64,000 nucleotides of DNA from positions 248,001 through 312,000 of the forward strand of contig NZ_DYHZ01000005.1 of assembly GCF_020723905.1 (NCBI RefSeq), in the 5' to 3' direction. The DNA is from Anaerolinea thermophila (GTDB lineage: Bacteria; Chloroflexota; Anaerolineae; Anaerolineales; Anaerolineaceae). The translations under genes were made by a program, and so were the position numbers. Of the stretch, positions 60,685-64,000 are shown in pieces. Below the pieces are notes generated by a model, which was not told the DNA's origin, ran no database searches, and saw nothing but the letters and a program-made list of their open reading frames with translations. Every line of letters starts with the position of its first letter. The stretch's first letter is position 1.

Positions 60685-60742
60685 CACAAACCTCGCAATT
60701 CAAAAATAAGGATGTTTTGAAACAATTGTAAAGGAAAAAATT

Positions 60743-61582
60743 ATGCCACGAACCAATTCTCATCTCAAAGTGGGTGTTTTTGTAGATGTAGCCAATATTT
60801 ACATGAATGGCGGACAACGCATGCAATATGATGTCCTGCGACAATTTGCCTGCCGGGATAACTCAGAAGCGATACGCCTGAACGCTTATGTGACCTATGA
60901 TGTGGAACGCGCAGAAGGTGACGAAGAATATCGCAAAGGGGCACAGAACTTTCACGGCGCATTAAGGGATCTGGGATATAAGGTTATCGTCAAAGAAATT
61001 CACTGGTACATTGATGCAAACGGCGTGCGGGTTGCTAAAGCCAACGCTGATCTGGATATGGCTGTGGATGCACTGACCCAGTCGGATTACCTCGATCGAG
61101 TCCTGATTGCCAGCGGAGATGGCGATTTCGTACAGGTCGTCCGCGCTTTGCAAAACAAAGGCTGCCGGGTTGAAGTCGTCGGACTGGATAATGTCTCAAA
61201 CCGCTTAAAAAACGAAGCCGACTTTTTCATCTCAGGCTATCTTATTCCCGATCTGATTCCTGTGGATTATGGCGGAAAATACGAAACGCCCCCTGATTGG
61301 GGAGAACTGGGCTCACGGGTACGCGGATGGTGCTACTGGCATTCCGATCAGGGCTATGGTTTCTTCCGCTTCTTGAAGGAAATCAGCCCCAACCTGTGGA
61401 TTACCGATACCCGCGACCCCGATTCCCCCTATGGAACAGTGTTCTTTCACGATTCGAGTTTGCCTTCTACAGTTAACCCAAATGCCCTCCCCAACCGCAA
61501 CATGATTTTCGAGTTTGAACTGGCAAAATCCGAAAAAGGAGCCGGAGTTCAGGCAATTGAGATTGAACTGACGACAAGATAA
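60743..61582 (+). CDS. NYN-domain nuclease fused to a cold-shock-like domain
   Basis: A 279-residue protein. Residues 8-170 are a NYN (PIN-like, LabA/DUF88) ribonuclease domain with acidic residues VFVDVANIY, NADLDMAVDAL and ASGDGDFVQVVRAL. Residues about 190-279 look like a cold-shock OB domain: GWCYWHSDQGYGFFRFL, TVFFHDSSL and an EFEL strand near the end. It probably binds and cuts RNA. I know LabA proteins with other partner domains; this pairing fits RNA turnover. ATG is preceded by AAAGGA. It is a single gene ending in a hairpin. Confidence 0.82.
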   Translation: MPRTNSHLKVGVFVDVANIYMNGGQRMQYDVLRQFACRDNSEAIRLNAYVTYDVERAEGDEEYRKGAQNFHGALRDLGYKVIVKEIHWYIDANGVRVAKANADLDMAVDALTQSDYLDRVLIASGDGDFVQVVRALQNKGCRVEVVGLDNVSNRLKNEADFFISGYLIPDLIPVDYGGKYETPPDWGELGSRVRGWCYWHSDQGYGFFRFLKEISPNLWITDTRDPDSPYGTVFFHDSSLPSTVNPNALPNRNMIFEFELAKSEKGAGVQAIEIELTTR

Positions 61583-61584
61583 AT

Positions 61585-61619
61585 TTAAGGGGGAGAGTTT
61601 CCGTGTCTCTCCCCCTTAA
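61585..61619. terminator. Perfect 12-bp hairpin between NYN and hydroxylase genes
   Basis: TTAAGGGGGAGA (61585-61596) pairs perfectly with 61608-61619. It lies between two converging genes, three bases after the NYN stop codon. No T-tract follows, so termination strength is uncertain. Confidence 0.65.
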
Positions 61620-61621
61620 GA

Positions 61622-64000
61622 TTAATCCGCTGGCTGTAAGCGGGATTCTCGGGCTTTGATTTGACGGAGAATCCATTCCTGATCGACAGGCAGACGGGTA
61701 ACCCGAACCCCAACAGCATGATAAATGGCATTGGTAATCGCCGGGACGGTCGGGATGATGACAATCTCCCCTACCCCTTTTGCACCGTAGGGACCTTCAG
61801 ATGTGGGGTGCTCCACCACAAATGAAGTAATTTTTGGAAGTAACGCAATCGAGGGAACGCGGTATTTCGCCAGCCGATCGGTAATCACCCTGCCCTGCTC
61901 TGTCAGGAAGGCTTCGGTTAAGGCATGCCCGATTCCCATCACCACACCGCCTTCAATTTGCCCCTGCAAGCCCAGAGGATTGACCGCAAAGCCCACATCA
62001 TTGGCAGTAATGACTTCCAGAACGCGCACCTCGCCGGTGAGCGTGTTGACCTCCACCTCTGCCGCCTGAGCGGCAAAGGAGTATGCAAAGTGCATATCTC
62101 CCCCTTCACCGAGCGGTTTCGTCGGAGGCGCCCAGTAGGTGTACTGCACAACCGGCTTTCTGCCCCCCTGACGGACTATCTCATAGACCTGGGTGAGAGG
62201 AATCGAGCGGTTTTCCACCTTCGCCAGCCCTTCAATAAACTGAATGTGTTCCGGAGAAGCATCGAAATACTCAGCCAGATGGCTGGTGATCATCTCTCTC
62301 AAAGCCGAGGCAGCATAGCGCACTGCATTACCAGTGACATAGGTTTGGCGGGATGCCGTGGTCGGACCGCCATCCGGCGTTCGGTCGGTATCAGACAGTA
62401 AAACACTCACCTGTTGCAGTGGCTGTTCCAACTCTTCGGCAGCAATCATTTGCAGAACGGTAGGCAGTCCCTGCCCCAGTTCTGCCGAGGCAGTGCGCAC
62501 CTCAAAAGTGCCATCGGGCAACAGTTCAACTTCCGCGCCGGCTTTGTCCGGCGCTCCGCCGCCCAGACCGGTGTTTTTATACGCCACCGCAAAACCCCAC
62601 GCGCGGCGTAGGTGAGGATTTTCTGCATCCACTCGCGCCTCAAAGGGCGCATCCCCTGCCCTGCGCTGGAGTTCCTGCGCCACTTTCTCTATGCATTCCA
62701 GCAGGCCCACGCTGTCTTTGAGCACCTGCCCGGTACTGGTAACACTACCCACCCGCAGAGCATTTTTACGGCGCAGTTCGATGGGGTCAATTCCCAATTG
62801 ATGCGCCAGGGTGTCCATGGTACTTTCAATGGCAAACGCCGACTGAAGGACACCAAACCCGCGGAAGGCTCCCGCAGGCGGATTGTTGGTGTACATGGCA
62901 TAGCAATCGGCTTTGACATGCGGCACTTCATAGGGTCCGGAGGAGTGAGTGGTGGCACGGGACATCACCTTTTCGCCCAGCGAGGCGTAAGCACCGGTAT
63001 CCCCAAACAGTTCCGTCTCCACGGCGGTCAGCGTGCCATCTCGTTTTGCCCCCACGCGCACGCGGATCCGGGTGGCATGACGCTTGGGATGTACCAGCAG
63101 ACTTTCCTGCCGGTCAAAGAGCAGTTTGACCGGTCTGCCGGTTTTCTGCGCCAGAAGCGCGGCATGAATCTGCCCGGCAATGTCTTCTTTCCCGCCAAAG
63201 CCGCCGCCGATCAGCATGCCGATGATGTGAACGCGGCTTTCCTCCACCCCCAGCACCTTTGCCACCTGACTGCGATCCGAGTAAGGGATCTGCGAGCCAA
63301 CGTAAATTTCCATGCGTCCGTCTGCTGTGGGACGGGCAATACTGCACTCCGGCTCGATAAAGGCATGATCGTGCATGGGGGTGTGATACACCTCTTCCAG
63401 GACCACGTCTGCCTGAGCAAAGCCCTCGGCGACGTCCCCCTTGCGGACTTTAATGTGCTTGAGCAGATTGCCCTGCGGATGGACTTTAGGCGCATCCGGC
63501 TGGAGGGCTTGCACGGGGTCAGAGACTACCGGTAATGGCTCAATGTCCATCTCAATGGCATCCAGTGCCTGAGTGGCCTGTTCGCGCGTTTCCGCAGCCA
63601 CAATTGCCACAGCATCCCCCACCGTGCGAATGACCTCTCCCATACCGACCAGCACGGGCCAGTCGGAGATCACCAGACCGTGCGTCTTTGCAGCCGGTAA
63701 ATCTTCAGCGGTCATGACTGCCAGCACACCCGGCATCGTTTTTGCCCTGGAAACATCCAGCCGCCGCAGGATGCCCGCCGGGACGCCCGCCCGCTTGACA
63801 CGGGCATGAATCATCCCTTCAAATGACAGATCGTCGGTGTATTTCGCGGTTCCGCTGACCTTGGCAATCGCATCCGGACGGGGATGCACCCTGCCTGCCA
63901 CACGACGCGCCTCGCGGGCTTCGGGAACTTCCGGAGGCTGTACCGGCTGACCGGTCAGAATGGCTTTGCCCGCCGCCTGAATGGCTTGAAGGATGGCGCT
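61622..64000 (-). CDS. Xanthine-dehydrogenase-type hydroxylase, molybdenum subunit with fused Fe-S part (partial)
   Basis: A large molybdenum hydroxylase, incomplete at its N-terminus because it runs off the right edge. The visible 759 residues from the GTG at 63901 cover the molybdopterin domains: KYTDDLSFEGMIHARV, GGGFGGKEDIAGQIHAALLA, NNPPAGAFRGFGVLQSAFA, the GPYGAKGVGEIVIIPTVPA active-site loop with its Glu. Upstream of that GTG the frame stays open to 64000 and encodes AILQAIQAAGKAIL, like the end of a 2Fe-2S small subunit, so the protein is probably a fused Fe-S/Mo enzyme of the selenium-dependent xanthine dehydrogenase type. It would use YqeC-MocA and XdhC products. Confidence 0.87.
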   Translation of the reverse strand, partial: SAILQAIQAAGKAILTGQPVQPPEVPEAREARRVAGRVHPRPDAIAKVSGTAKYTDDLSFEGMIHARVKRAGVPAGILRRLDVSRAKTMPGVLAVMTAEDLPAAKTHGLVISDWPVLVGMGEVIRTVGDAVAIVAAETREQATQALDAIEMDIEPLPVVSDPVQALQPDAPKVHPQGNLLKHIKVRKGDVAEGFAQADVVLEEVYHTPMHDHAFIEPECSIARPTADGRMEIYVGSQIPYSDRSQVAKVLGVEESRVHIIGMLIGGGFGGKEDIAGQIHAALLAQKTGRPVKLLFDRQESLLVHPKRHATRIRVRVGAKRDGTLTAVETELFGDTGAYASLGEKVMSRATTHSSGPYEVPHVKADCYAMYTNNPPAGAFRGFGVLQSAFAIESTMDTLAHQLGIDPIELRRKNALRVGSVTSTGQVLKDSVGLLECIEKVAQELQRRAGDAPFEARVDAENPHLRRAWGFAVAYKNTGLGGGAPDKAGAEVELLPDGTFEVRTASAELGQGLPTVLQMIAAEELEQPLQQVSVLLSDTDRTPDGGPTTASRQTYVTGNAVRYAASALREMITSHLAEYFDASPEHIQFIEGLAKVENRSIPLTQVYEIVRQGGRKPVVQYTYWAPPTKPLGEGGDMHFAYSFAAQAAEVEVNTLTGEVRVLEVITANDVGFAVNPLGLQGQIEGGVVMGIGHALTEAFLTEQGRVITDRLAKYRVPSIALLPKITSFVVEHPTSEGPYGAKGVGEIVIIPTVPAITNAIYHAVGVRVTRLPVDQEWILRQIKARESRLQPAD

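Noticed and set aside
62612-63535. 307-codon plus-strand frame antisense to the hydroxylase
   Set aside because: Same artefact; the sense strand encodes clear molybdopterin motifs.
1-64000. CRISPR array, tRNA, rRNA or insertion sequence
   Set aside because: I found no spaced direct repeats, no cloverleaf-type stretch between genes, and no transposase or terminal repeats.

Overview
The window looks like chromosomal DNA of a thermophilic or mesophilic member of the Anaerolineae (phylum Chloroflexota). The evidence is indirect: lipoproteins with Pro/Thr-rich linkers, no outer-membrane or LPS genes, several Ser/Thr kinases, a recG/coaD/DegV/DAK2/Asp23/rpmB/rpe/pknB block, anaerobe enzymes (tungsten aldehyde:ferredoxin oxidoreductase, molybdenum hydroxylase), and a serine hydroxymethyltransferase fused to GcvT. 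I cannot name the species. There is no CRISPR array, rRNA, tRNA, prophage or insertion sequence that I can see. About 60 protein genes are supported.

Layout. 0-9.6 kb: an XRE-cupin regulator with lysA, an exonuclease-DinG helicase, a frameshifted aldo/keto reductase, a YceI lipoprotein, a YqeC-MocA fusion for molybdenum hydroxylase maturation, and a Crp/Fnr regulator followed by a DUF1858 gene that carries an FNR-like box. 9.7-25.7 kb: housekeeping genes (folC, lon, coaD, recG, DegV, DAK2/FakA-like, Asp23, rpmB, rpe, a Ser/Thr kinase, a Ca2+/H+ exchanger, an SH3 protein, DUF971, purB). 25.8-31.7 kb: a compact six-gene signalling operon (kinase-PQQ propeller, PP2C phosphatase, J-domain-vWA fusion, zinc ribbon-FHA, a small protein, a response regulator). 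This is the best candidate here for a little-described system. 31.7-38.9 kb: thioredoxin, a GT-B-like protein, an NBR1-Ig lipoprotein, a FucI/AraA-fold protein, tail-to-tail tatB and tatC, XdhC, and a dual-specificity phosphatase.

39-45 kb: a 750-base AT-rich gap, an MFS transporter, then a low-molecular-weight phosphatase/fructosamine kinase pair (protein deglycation), a saccharopine-dehydrogenase-like protein and 6-phosphogluconolactonase. 45-52 kb: a GH-like lipoprotein and pyroglutamyl peptidase with overlapping divergent starts, an isolated lycopene cyclase with a fatty-acid-hydroxylase neighbour, a galactokinase-like kinase, an alpha/beta hydrolase and a TolB-like lipoprotein. 52-57 kb: the SHMT-GcvT fusion behind a promoter and leader terminator that look like an attenuator, a LysN-like aminotransferase and an Ldh-family dehydrogenase. 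58-64 kb: aldehyde:ferredoxin oxidoreductase, a SpoU methyltransferase with a zinc ribbon, an NYN-cold-shock protein, and a fused Fe-S/molybdenum hydroxylase subunit that runs off the right edge.

Base composition rises clearly from about 45 kb: by eye the left part is near 45% GC, and galK, SHMT-GcvT and the molybdenum hydroxylase are near 60%. The parts connect in a few places. YqeC-MocA, XdhC and the molybdenum hydroxylase are dispersed pieces of one cofactor/enzyme system. LMW-PTP, FN3K and Pgl fit sugar-phosphate damage control. SHMT-GcvT joins two steps of one-carbon metabolism.
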